From Corydoras sp. C115 (taxonomy: Eukaryota > Chordata > Actinopteri > Siluriformes > Callichthyidae), in NCBI GenBank assembly GCA_019802505.1, contig JAFMOC010000097.1, positions 192,001 through 256,000 on the forward strand: a stretch of DNA of 64,000 nucleotides, in the 5' to 3' direction. The stretch's first letter is position 1. The number at the start of each line of letters is the position of its first letter. Shown here piece after piece: positions 1 through 10,900 of the stretch. Below the pieces are notes generated by a model. The model did not search any database, had not been told where the DNA came from, and saw only the letters and a list, made by a program, of their open reading frames with translations. Made by a program: the position numbers and the translations under genes.

Positions 1-295
1 CCCCATGCCCATCCAGGGGAGAACGTTTCGGGCGCTGGGCAGATAGACCCAGGACAGGGCGCCGATCTATCGCTGGGCACACACTCACTCACACAGACAC
101 ACTCTATATGGGGCAATTTGGAGAACTCAATTGACTTGATCCATGTTTTTTGGACTGTGGGAGGAAACCGGAGAACCCGGAGGAAACCCACGCGGGCACG
201 GGGAGAACATGGAAACTCCACCCAGATGGGGATTCGAACCGGGAATCCCTAGTGCTGAGAGGAGAACGTGCCAAACCACTAAGCCACCGTGCCGC
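1..295 (-). mobile_element. DANA-like tRNA-derived SINE, truncated by the window edge
   Basis: Minus-strand copy. The tRNA-related head (B box GGTTCGAATCC, A box TGGCTTAGTGG) is at 210-295; the body core with the GTTTCCTCCCACAGTCC segment and tail region run left to base 1. Full members are about 345 bp and end in (GAAT)n. Confidence 0.9.
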
Positions 296-1366
296 TGATG
301 AAGTTTAGACATAGTTTATTACAGAGACGGGATGGGTTGGGCTTTTTGGAGACGAAGTGCGTCAGGTGAGATGATACAGAGGAGGAATGAGGTTTATATT
401 GACGTCCCAGACGGACAGATGTAATCACTTTTCAGACTTTCACTTCTGAGGGGTGAACAACGTTAGAAAACTGCGTTTGGTGTAGTGTAGTTGATTCCGC
501 AGTGTGGCTCCTGCATGTGTGATGAACAAGCTGTAGTGCTTTTGTTTACTCATGACAGCATCTGCCGTAGAGGCGAGGAACAGCTGGTGACACTGACTGA
601 CTGACTGACTTCGTCTCCGTCGCCCTCAGAAGATACACTGCTGAAAAGCGAGCGAATGAAAGGTAGTTATTGAAGGTTACAAACTTTTTCGACTCGCATT
701 ATCCATTTTTAAGCTCATTTTAAATTCGACAATCGATGCTTTTTTAGATTAATTAGGAAAAGGATTAGCGCTGTTGAAACCCGGCTTGTATTAATACTGT
801 AAATCACAGTAAAGCTCCGGTTTCATCAGTCAGTCTATTCAAGATTCAAAGACTTAAGTTTTTTTTTTAATTTTTTTTTTATCAAACTACCAAATAATTC
901 ATTTCAAAAGCTGCAATAACCATAATAATACTTTATCAAAGCTTAACAGTTATGTGGTGCATACTATCCTCTATCAACAAATAAATCACCTTTTATAATC
1001 TGTATAATCTGTATAATCTGTCCATTCACCCAAAACTCAACCATCACTGTGAAGAACCGGTTCTGGTTCCACAGCATCTGCAGCATCCGGACGGCTCCAG
1101 TAATATGCACACGACTCGATAAAGCAACATTACATTACAGATTTATCTTTAACCTGCAGCCTCATAAGCACCCAGAGGTACAGAGCCGAGGAGAACAAAG
1201 CCGTTGTTGTTGTTACCAGTCTGCACTTAGAACGTCCGCTGCTGCACCATGGCGACACCAGCTCCTCATCCCTATTCCAACAGCGAAGAACCTCAAGACA
1301 GTCATCTTTACCCAGGATCACAAACACTTTGATGATTGAACTCAATCAAGTGAATTGCTGAGGACT

Positions 1367-1368
<2 letters not shown>

Positions 1369-1407
<39 letters not shown>
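1369..1407. repeat. (CA)n microsatellite
   Basis: About 39 bp of uninterrupted CA. Confidence 0.95.
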
Positions 1408-1408
<1 letters not shown>

Positions 1409-1507
1409 TCAGCCCTTTGGGAATCGACGGCACATATGCCGAAACATTTATTTTCAACTGAATTTGCTGACTAATCAGTTCCCAGCGACACAGCACACAC
1501 ACTGGAA

Positions 1508-1735
1508 GGCCCTTTCCTGTTCCAGCATGAGTCCTCATTGACCTTCAGCCCACTGAACATGTTTGGGATGAATTGGAATGCACACTGAAGCCAGCCCCCG
1601 ATGTCTGACTGCACAAAGGTGCTTTTGGCTGCAATGGCACAAATCCCTGCAGCCACACTCCACACTCCACTGTCTGCAAAGCCTCCCCAGGAGAATGAAG
1701 GGGCTGGAAGAGGTGCCAGCTTCATAAAAACCCAG
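1508..1735 (+). pseudogene. Tc1/mariner transposase relic
   Basis: Reads GPFLFQHE and then, after a deletion, DLQPTEHVWDELECTLKP, matching the Tc1 transposase C-terminal pattern DLNPIEHLWDELE. In-frame stops follow. Confidence 0.7.
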
Positions 1736-1974
1736 TTGAGTTCTTTGGGCTGGATTTAAATGAAGGGAGCCGACAGAGTAGTAATTCAAACACAGCTAAC
1801 TGCTTTATAAGAGGACTGTCCTGAACAGAGACGCCATCTACACTCATATTTATCGGGGAGCGAACGGAATTAACTTCCCTGAGCAACAGCCTCGAATTTT
1901 AGGCTGAAGGGTTTCACTGAAGAGGGATAATCTAGTGAAGTATGACATCACAATAAGCACGGATTTCATCACCT

Positions 1975-2253
1975 ATAGCATGTTACACTCATTCATTCAT
2001 CCATTCATTAATCTTTTGCTTCATCCTGTACTGTACATGCTCATAGCTTGTATATTTTATATTTATAATCTGTTTATAGTCTGTACATTCATATTTGTAT
2101 ATTTGTATATTCAACTCAACAAATTACCACTTGTAAATATATATATATATATATATATATATCTGCTAAAGCACTTCTGAATGGATGCAAACTGCATTTC
2201 GTTGTTTATAATGAGCAATGACAATAAAGTTGAATTCTATTCTATTCTATTCT
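1975..2253 (+). mobile_element. 3' end of a retroelement, interrupted by (TA)n
   Basis: CTGAATGGATGCAAACTGCA, then TTTCGTTG, GCAATGACAATAAAGTTGAA and a (TTCTA)n terminal repeat. This 3' tail is widespread in fish genomes and looks LINE-derived. A (TA)n tract sits at 2137-2162. Confidence 0.65.
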
Positions 2254-2254
2254 A

Positions 2255-2822
2255 CTAGAGTAAGCACACAATCACACACAGACAGACAGACTATATAGGG
2301 GCAATATAGGGCAGCCAATTTACCTTGAATCCATGTTTTTTTGGACTATGGGAGGAAATAGGAGAACCTAAAGGAAACCCCGCGGCACAGTGGCTTAGTG
2401 GTTAGCACATTCTCCCTCTCAGCGCTAGGGATTCCCGGTTCGAATCCCCATCTGGGCGGAGTTTCCATGTTCTCCCCGTGTCCGCGTGGGTTTCCTCCGG
2501 GTTCTCCGGTTTCCTCCCACAGTCCAAAAACATGGATCAAGTCAATTGAGCTCTCCAAATTGCCCCATATAGAGTGTGTCTGTGTGAGTGAGTGTGTGCC
2601 CAGCGATAGATTGGCACCCTGTCCTGGGTGTATCTGCCCAGCGCCCGAAACCTTCTCCTCTGGAAGGGCATGGGGAACCCCCCCCCCCCCCCCCTTCCCC
2701 CGGCGACCATAATAGAGGATAAAGCGCAAGATAATGAATGAGAATAAAGGAAACCCACGCGGAAACTCCACCCAGATCGGGATTCGAAACCTGGATTCCC
2801 AGCGCTACGCCCCCGTGCCGCC
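2255..2822 (-). mobile_element. old SINE copy split by a younger SINE
   Basis: A diverged minus-strand SINE occupies 2255-2380 and resumes at 2745-2822 (GGAAACTCCACCCAGAT to CCGTGCCGCC). The interruption is the plus-strand SINE at 2381-2744, flanked by a TAAAGGAAACCC duplication. Confidence 0.8.
2381..2744 (+). mobile_element. DANA-like SINE nested in an older copy
   Basis: Head GCGGCACAGTGGCTTAGTGG, B box GGTTCGAATCC at about 2438, core GTTTCCTCCCACAGTCC, C-rich internal run at 2680-2692, tail AATGAATGAGAA. Target duplication TAAAGGAAACCC at 2369-2380 and 2745-2756. Confidence 0.9.
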
Positions 2823-3756
2823 CAGCATGTGACACTGTTGCCTCCAAACTCAGTCTTAAGGCTCTAGCTTACACCGCAGTTCTTAATCCTACATGGAACC
2901 TCATACGAGCACTTCATGAACTCCATGCACTGAACAGACTGAGCTCTGTCTCTGGTTTTCCTCTCCTGGTTGAAAACGTATCTATCAGGTCTATCTGTCG
3001 GTGGGGAGTTGCGCTCTGAAGCTGGCAGATCATGGCGCAGTGGGTGCCGCGTGGGTGCACCCTGGGCGCCCGTGTTGAAACGATTCCACGGCTCTGCCAT
3101 CTGCCACGCTCTGCTGTCAGGCAAGAGCCAAAGAGTCAAAGGATAACGTTCAGGCCCTTTAATGTGTTCGATGGGCTGCGTTCCTGTCGCATGGTTTACT
3201 CTGACAGACGTTTGTAGCCTGAATGATGGAGGTTGGACGCCGTTGAAACTAGAAGCTGGGAAGTTCCCCGTGTTCCATCTGACTGAGCTCATGAAGAGTT
3301 ATCTCTCTGTGGACTGCGCCACTGATGAGCGTCGGTTCATCACCATGTTCTCTGAAGATAAGATCTGCATGCTTCTGTCGTCAGATCGCTGCTAAAGTCT
3401 CCACTTTGTCTGCGTCTGACGCTTACATGTATGTCTCTTTAACCGAGTTCTAATTTGCATTACAAAAGAGAATATTCAGTAATCCCCAACTGAACTCATC
3501 TTAATTAGCAATTACGGATTTTGGAAAATCACTGAATGAGACTCGTTCCGTCGCTCACGTCGCCAAAAATACTTACATCTGCTGAGACTGTCCTTGATAA
3601 CAAATACATTTCCTCTCAGCCGTTTCACATCCACATCAACAAAGAGAGTTTTATGTTCGGGGAGTTTGGTAAAGAAGAGGCTTTCATGCGTACAAGGAGT
3701 CTCACTGAGCTGGACTGCGATTTCCTACCAGTTGGTATTACATTGATGGTGGTTTA

Positions 3757-4035
3757 TGGAGTTCTGCAGTGACACTGATGTGGTGAGGAGGGGTTTTAGT
3801 GCAGCAGTGCTACTGGAGTTTCATTTAAACACCTCAGTGACACTGCTGGGATAGGAATAATGCACCAACCAAATAATACCTGCTCTGTGATGGTGTTATT
3901 GGGGTTCTGACCATTAGAGAACAGAGCACACAGTATGTCCTGTAGTCCACTAATGGACTACGGTCTGTAGGTAAAGAACTACAAAGTCCATCTTTACAGT
4001 AAGTGGCACTGGGGACACGGTCAATTGGAGCAGAA
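3757..4035. repeat. fragment of a widespread fish interspersed repeat
   Basis: Contains GCAGCAGTGCTACTGGAGTT, CACCTCAGTGACACTGCTGG, AATAATACCTGCTCTGTGAT and GAACTACAAAGTCC. Together these are typical of an interspersed element common in otophysan fish. Class not determined. Confidence 0.6.
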
Positions 4036-4952
4036 AGGAGGCTGGTACTGTATATACATTTCTGATCCTCACAAAGTCGATATAATTTAAACGATAAACT
4101 TTAGGTCTGATTTTCTGCCCGTGGGGGAACAATGGTGCCGATTCCACACTAGAGGACCGAATTGTGTAAAGTGTAACATCTAAAACACAACACACACACA
4201 CACACCTCAAAGAGTTATCTCCTCAGGTAAGACTCCATCCATTCATAATGTTTTTCAAGTTTCAGCTGATAAACTTTATTTCAAAACATCAAAGGCTTTT
4301 CTCTTCCTTTGGTCCAAAGGATTCTAATCTGACATCATAATTAGAAACGTTCGGACGTTCTCCGGCGTGTCCCGCCACTGTGACGGACAGCTCAAACTCA
4401 GCAGGGAAAATAATCAGCCTGACAACCCGACTACTGAAGGATTATGGGATACAGACGGTCACTGCCATCATGAGCCCAAGTCATGTGACACTGCGAGAAG
4501 AGCCCTTTCTGCCGTTAAAGAGAAAGAAGTCTTAAAAATGAATATTGGTATAAATAACAGGGATCATAAATAAAACGTATGATTTTTAAGGTTCTCTGCT
4601 TTTAGAACACAGCCCTTTGCGCCGCAGTCTGAAAACATTAAATACGACACCAAACAAAAGCACTAAGACACCAAACTCACCCGACCCTGTCTTAATGGAC
4701 ATTGCTTTGTGCACAGGGACTCAGACCAGACAGCAGACAGCATACAAATGAGAACGTAGGCGATTTCTGGTTGAAATATGGTTCTGCTGGGTCACTCGCA
4801 AAGTGCACTGAGCCAAAGGTGGCCCGTGTATTTCAACATTAATACGACCCACATGTCCCACAACACATCAGGTCCACATCTGGCAGACATGTGATTCTGC
4901 TACAAACATGTCGGCATAAGTGGCTTCTATAAAACTCTCAGACAGTCAACAT

Positions 4953-5292
4953 TCATTCATTCATTCATTATCTCCCGCTTTATCCTCTATTAGGGTCGCG
5001 GTGGGGTTCCCCATGCCCATCCAGGGGAGAGCATCTCGGGCGCTGGGCAGATAGACCCAGGACAGGGCGCCAATCCATCGCTGGGTACACACTCACACAC
5101 TCAAACACACTCTATATGGGGCAATTTAGAGAACTCAATTAACTTGATCCATGTTTTTGGATTGTGGGAGGAAACCGGAGAACCCGGAGGAAACCCACGC
5201 GGACATGGGGAGAACATGGAAACTCCACCCAGATGGGGATTCGAACCGGGAATCCCTAGAGCTGAGAGGCGAACGTGCTAAACGTGCCGCCC
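4953..5292 (-). mobile_element. DANA-like SINE
   Basis: Full-length minus copy with (ATTC)n tail at the left and tRNA head at the right. Target duplication GACAGTCAACAT at 4941-4952 and 5293-5304. Confidence 0.92.
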
Positions 5293-6314
5293 GACAGTCA
5301 ACATGATTTTTAAAATACATTTAGTAAGGACATACCTGCATGTAAGCCACTTTAGGTGATGCATGGTCACGTCTCACAACCAGGTCCATGCAAAGTGTGG
5401 ACAATGTGCCAGATGAAATGTAGATTCCACAAAAGCCATGTCTTCTCCATCTCATCCAAAATCAAACCCAGGTGCATTACTTCATGTGACACAGGAGCAG
5501 TAACCACGGTTCCACTATGCTGCCCAATGTGTTGGGGAGGTGGTAGTGCATTGGGATGGTATAGACCGGCTTTTAACACATTAACCTTGAAAGTTCCGTG
5601 GTTCTCTTTCTCTGATACTTGGTTCCGATCCTGCAGCCTCAGTGCTGAATGAATCGGCATATGCCTCCAGGTTCGAGCCATCCTGCTTTATAATTGTAAG
5701 CATCTCATGATGCTGCATTTTTGCCAAATCTGAGCCTCTGACAGGCTCCTGACAGCCATTCAAAGCCAATCAGGGTTATGGTTAAATAATGTGGATGACT
5801 GTAGCACCACCTGACACCTCTGTTCCTGTCTCTGTCATGCTCTGTCTCACTTTCCCTGCTGTCTCCTGCAGTCTCCCGCACGCCTTTCTGACAAAAAGAC
5901 AATCAAAGGTGGAGAATAATAATGAGGACTGACAGTGAGCCTATTAATAGATGTGATTTGTGAGATGACGCTCTCTCCAATCTTCCAGCGCATTAAAGAT
6001 TTGTTCCAGAGCTGCTTGAACTAAGATTTAAACCCAGGATAGAGTTAAACAAGATGTTAAGACAGACAATCAGTGTTGAACTAAAGAGATGCAATTAATA
6101 AAGTAGCCGATAAGTGCAGAAGATTCCTGCATCCGAAGTTGAAGAGCAAAGTAAACAGTGAACCGGTTCTGCAAAGACTCACGATGCGATGTGGTTTTAC
6201 TGCCATCTAGCGGTGAACTTTAGCCACCTGTGCAATAATTCCGTTGTGCAGGACTTTTATATTCGAGTTCGATAAAAGCCTTTAAAAGCATTTTTGGAGT
6301 ATTGTGTTAAAACA

Positions 6315-6646
6315 TTCATTTATTCATTCATTCATTATGTTCCGCTTTATCCTCTATTAGGGTCCAGAGGAGAACGTTTCGGGCGCTGGGCAGATAGACC
6401 CAGGACAGGGCGCCGATCTATCGCTGGGCACACACTCACTCACACAGACACACTCTATATGGGGCAATTTGGAGAACTCAATTGACTTGATCCATGTTTT
6501 TGGACTGTGGGAGGAAACCGGAGAACCTGGAGGAAACCCACGCGGACACGGGGAGAACATGGAAACTCCACCCAGATGGGGATTCGAACCGGGAATCCCT
6601 AGTGCTGAGAGGAGAACATGCTAAACCACTAAGCCACCGTGCCGTC
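6315..6646 (-). mobile_element. DANA-like SINE
   Basis: Near full-length minus copy with a small internal deletion after TATTAGGGTC. Target duplication TGTGTTAAAACA at 6303-6314 and 6647-6658. Confidence 0.92.
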
Positions 6647-6677
6647 TGTGTTAAAACAGCAAAATCCAATTGTTCTA

Positions 6678-6678
<1 letters not shown>

Positions 6679-6716
<38 letters not shown>
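6679..6716. repeat. (CA)n microsatellite
   Basis: About 38 bp of CA, 20 bp beyond the SINE at 6315-6646. Confidence 0.95.
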
Positions 6717-6718
<2 letters not shown>

Positions 6719-6990
6719 TAGATACACCTCCTTGTTTCTGATCATAGGATTAGGTGTTTTTTGGGAGCTGGATGATTGTAGATGTCCTGTAGCATCCTGT
6801 AGGTAGCAGCCTGATGCTCTAATGCCGCTTTCTTGTCTTATAGGATGATAAAAGTTGGACTTTTTTAGTAGGAAATACAAAAAGTTTTTACCCCAAAAAT
6901 ATTTTTTTTATTGTTTTATATTAAATACTTTTACAGAATTCAGAATGTGTACAGAATAGTGTCCATATATAAAAAACCACATATATATTA

Positions 6991-7025
6991 ATTCATTCAT
7001 TATCTTCTGCTTTATCCTCTATTAG

Positions 7026-7106
<81 letters not shown>
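6991..7106 (-). repeat. SINE 3'-end fragment fused to a long (TA)n tract
   Basis: 6991-7028 is the minus-strand SINE tail (ATTCATTCATTATCTTCTGC to CTATTAGGGT). It passes straight into about 78 bp of pure TA. Confidence 0.8.
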
Positions 7107-7110
<4 letters not shown>

Positions 7111-7500
7111 TTGAACACTAAGCTCATTCAGTACCTTTAATTAAAAACAAACCCTGATGTCAAAGAAAAAAAGAAGACATTTATTCACTTCACCAAACCT
7201 GGATAACTTCATACCAGAAGCCTGCGGCTCCCTTAATATTAAACGTAAATAAAGAAAGTGCCCTTATCCCTTCAAACACTACAAAGACAACAGTATCGGG
7301 ACACGCACTGAAGCGTTCATGGCATCATGTTCTAGGTTGGTTCTGCTCTTCTGGGAGTCTTTCTTTAAGATTTTAAGGTAGTGTGTCTGTGCGATCTTGG
7401 TTTTGCTCATTTATTCAGAAAAGCATCTTTGAGGTCATTGATGTTAAATGCGGTGGTCTGGCTCACCATCTCTATTAATATACAATACAAAAATGTATTA

Positions 7501-7605
7501 TGGGGTTGAGCTCATGCACTTTAGTACCTTGCTTTGCGCACTGTTCTAGAACAGAACAGGGCCGTCCCCAAACTGTTCCCTCAAATTTAGAAGCATGCAT
7601 AATGC
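7501..7605 (-). pseudogene. Tc1-like relic fragment
   Basis: Minus-strand remnant recognised by TGGGGTTGAGCTC, TAGAACAGAACAGGGCC and CCCCAAACTGTTCCC, the usual nucleotide signature of this fish Tc1 lineage. It lies just beyond the nans 3' end. Confidence 0.55.
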
Positions 7606-7701
7606 ATGACTAGGTGCCTGATATTGGTAATAAGACCGTATGTGGTGATTAAATGGAACGTCCCAATACTAGTGTCCATATTAGTGTTGTTGAGTTCTAG
7701 A

Positions 7702-7707
7702 TTTATT
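7702..7707 (-). terminator. candidate poly(A) signal of nans
   Basis: A minus-strand AATAAA lies 37 nt beyond the nans stop codon. If used, it gives a very short 3' UTR. It is the first canonical hexamer downstream; use is inferred. Confidence 0.45.
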
Positions 7708-7743
7708 CCAGAACTTTATGAGTCAAAGTGTAAATACAGGTTT

Positions 7744-7932
7744 TCAGCCCTGGATCATGTCACTGGTCACAGTGTCGTCCTCCTTCAGATCCACCGTGAT
7801 CTTCTTGCCCACCAGACAAAAGATGTTCTCAGGTGGCACACCTTGTGGTTCTGCCACTTTGACGCCCAGCATGTCGATGGTGAGCACTGTATCCTTCGAT
7901 ATTGGTTTTTTCGCCACGACAGATTTACCCAG
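7744..7932 (-). CDS. nans: nans coding exon 6, SAF domain and stop (residues 291-352)
   Basis: Starts LGKSVVAKKPISKDT after a TTGCAG acceptor and ends DTVTSDMIQG with a TGA at 7746-7744. This is the antifreeze-like SAF domain that closes over the partner subunit's active site. The C terminus is about 7 residues shorter than human NANS and lacks its basic tail. Confidence 0.95.
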   Translation of the reverse strand: MGKSVVAKKPISKDTVLTIDMLGVKVAEPQGVPPENIFCLVGKKITVDLKEDDTVTSDMIQG

Positions 7933-10900
7933 CTGCAATCAGAACAAAGGGCATTTACATAAACACACAAAGATCACGGGTACGAGGGTTTATAGCGCCT
8001 CATGATGAAGCATGACCCTGACCTTGCTGTGGCAGGACGATTCACAGGGCAGCATCTGTTTCACCGGGGAACCCAAGGCCAGCTCCACACTTCTGATCTC
8101 CCGGACCAGCGTTTCCAGCTCGGAGGGCTCCAGTGAGGCCGCATGGTCGCTGCCCTTCCAGGTCTTGTCCATGGTCACGTGACGCTCAAGAACCTTCGCA
8201 CCCAGAGCCACCGCAGCCACAGATATACTGATCCCGGCCTCATGCCCGGAGTATCCGATCGGTATGTCCGGGAACTCCTTCTGGAATTCCTGCATTAGAG
8301 AGAAAACACAACTGACTGATTTTTTTGGCTTAATTGTTTATGCACTTTAAGTTCTTGATACAGGATTCCCGGTTCGAATCCCCATCTGGATGGAGTTTCC
8401 ATGTTCTCCCCGTGTCTGCGTGGGTTTCCTCCGGGTTCTCTGGTTTCCTCTCACAGTCCAAAAACATGGATCAAGTCAATTGAGTTCTCCAAATTGCCCC
8501 ATATAGAGTGTGTATGCGTGCGTGTCTGTGTGTCCAGTGATAGATTGGCGCCCTGTCCTGGGTGTATCTGCCCAGCGCCCGAAACGTTCTCCCCTGGATG
8601 GGCATGGGGAAACCCCCCCCCCCGCGACTCTAATATAGAAGATAATGAATGAATGAATGAATGAATGAATGAAGTTCTTGATACATTTGCGTTTTGTTAT
8701 GCATTGTAAAACGATTTTCGGTAACATCCGTTTCTGCTACGTTGCTGCCACCTACTGGAAGTATCTGGGATAATTTTTTTCGGGTTTTGCGAAACGGAAC
8801 AACGAGTGCAAATCAAAAATGTTTGGAATGTTTTGGAAAAAGATTGAAAATGAAAATAAGGCTGATTTCTCCTTAAATTCCATCTTGTTTTCTACAATAA
8901 CTTTTAAATTCATTATTATTAATTCTTTTTTTTTTTTTTTTATTAACTTCAATAACCTTTTTTTTTATACATATGAAAATACACATCAAACATTAAGTGT
9001 ATAATGTGTCTTTTAAACTCACTGTCTAACTTTTAACTTTGAATTATAATTATAATTATAATTATATCCCATAATAAAGTCCACATCGGGACAGAGAGAC
9101 GCACCGGGATGATGCGCAGGTTCACGTGCTCGGTGGGTAATGGATAGGCGCTGGTGCATTGCAGAAAGGTGAAGTTTGTGTTGTTCTCCTTTACTGTTTT
9201 ATAAACACGACGCATGGTCTCCATGGTCTGCATCCCACTGGAGATCACCATGGGGCGGCCTGCGGAGAGAGTGGCAAGAGAAAATAAACACATTATTATT
9301 ACTGGTGTTTAATTTGATTAGATGATTGTTGTTATTTTAACTGAGCTACAGTCTTAAGAGACCACACAAACCAACAGGCTGAAAATAATTTAACATGCAT
9401 GTACATGATGAAGAATGAGAATAACTACACTGTACACCAGGGGCTGGATTTGGCCCCCGGGGCCTCAGGTCTGCTGTAAGTACTCACCCTTCTTGGCGGT
9501 CGTCTCTATAAAAGGGATGTTGTTGGTGTCGGCTGAAGCCACTTTAATGAATGGGACGTTGAGTTCATGCAGAAACTCCACAGCCATCTAACAGAACAAT
9601 TGTTAATTGGATTATTGAGTTAGTTTAACTGGATTTAGGTATCAGACAGGATGAGACCGGTGTCCGTGGCTTTACTGACCTCATCCATTGCTGATGCCGT
9701 GAAGAAAATCCCCACCTCATCAGAGAAGCGCTGCAGTTCTTTGTACTGCTCATGACTGAACTCTAGGTGGCGCTTGTGATCACCATAAGTACTTCCCCAC
9801 GAGTGGGGGGAGGTGTATTTTCTCTCCAGGGCTCGTTTGGTGAACCTGTGCTCCAGCTCGCTTTTCTGAAACTTCACACAGTCCGCGCCACAGCTCTGCA
9901 GTGAGAGGAGGAGGTGAGGAAGAGGAGAAGAGAGAGGATGAAGGCTGTTAGGAGAACATGCTCATCTGTTCTGGATTTTAACGCTCTCAGGATTAAACCA
10001 GCGCGAGCAAAGCACCAGTAAGTACAAAGTTTTATAAATTGTTTGATTTAGAGAAGAGAATCAGATTAGGACAATAGAACCACGAAAAGCTTCCATTCAT
10101 CCATTATCTCCTGCTTTATCCTCTATTAGGGTCGCGGTGGGGTTCCCCATGCCCATCCAGGGGAGAACGTCTTAGGCGCTGGGCAGATACACCCAGGACA
10201 GGGCGCCAATCCATCACTGGACACACACTCACTCACACAGACACACTCTATATGGGGCAGTTTGGAGATCTCAATTGACTTGATCCATGTTTTTGGACTG
10301 TGGGAGGAAACCGGAGAACCCGGAGGAAACCCACGCAGACACGGGGAGAACATGGAAACTCCACCCAGATGGGGATTCGAACCGGGAATCCCTAGCGCTG
10401 AGAGGCGAACGTGCTAAACCACTAAGCCACCGTGCTGCCCAAAAAGCTTCCAAATTCCAAAAATAATTCCCAAATATTTAGTTCATCTGTTTACTGTATT
10501 TTATCTGTATTTTGATCAGGACTCACAGAACAGGGGTTATTTGTGATTCATGATGTAAATGGTGGTGTTTTAGTGTGTGTGTGTGTGTGTGTGTGTCAGA
10601 GTCAAGGGAATTAAAAATGTAAGTATAGCAACAGACTACAAAGCGGATCTATCTGTCTTTCTGTATAGGTAGTTAGCTTTACACCTGCCCCTCTCTCTCT
10701 CTCTCTCTCTGTGTGCAGGGGTGTGAGTGGGTGTCGTTTGCACTAATGGGCGGTGAGATGTGATTAAAGCGTGGGTGATGTGGCGCTTACCTGCTTACCT
10801 GGTTCTGCTGCTGCTCCAGGTGTTGGGTGTGTTGGGGGTTTTGTACCTGAGACGAGCTCGGATTTGGATTCCGCACCACAGTTACTTTCATTTATTTAAG

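Larger units (their letters stand above)
296..7700. other. intergenic region 3' of nans
   Basis: Apart from the repeats listed, 296-1370, 2830-3750, 4040-4940 and 5305-6300 are unique-looking sequence with no exon I can recognise. Short open frames there (for example 2864-3292 minus, 5356-5652 plus) lack family signatures and splice context. Confidence 0.5.

Noticed and set aside
2346..2771. Recurring ORFs with FSPCPRGFPPGSPVSSHSPK or related peptides at many positions
   Set aside because: Each is a SINE body read in one frame; the same peptide recurs wherever the SINE occurs, with no coding constraint.
7606..8005. Plus-strand ORFs opposite nans exon 6
   Set aside because: They are antisense shadows of the real nans SAF-domain exon.
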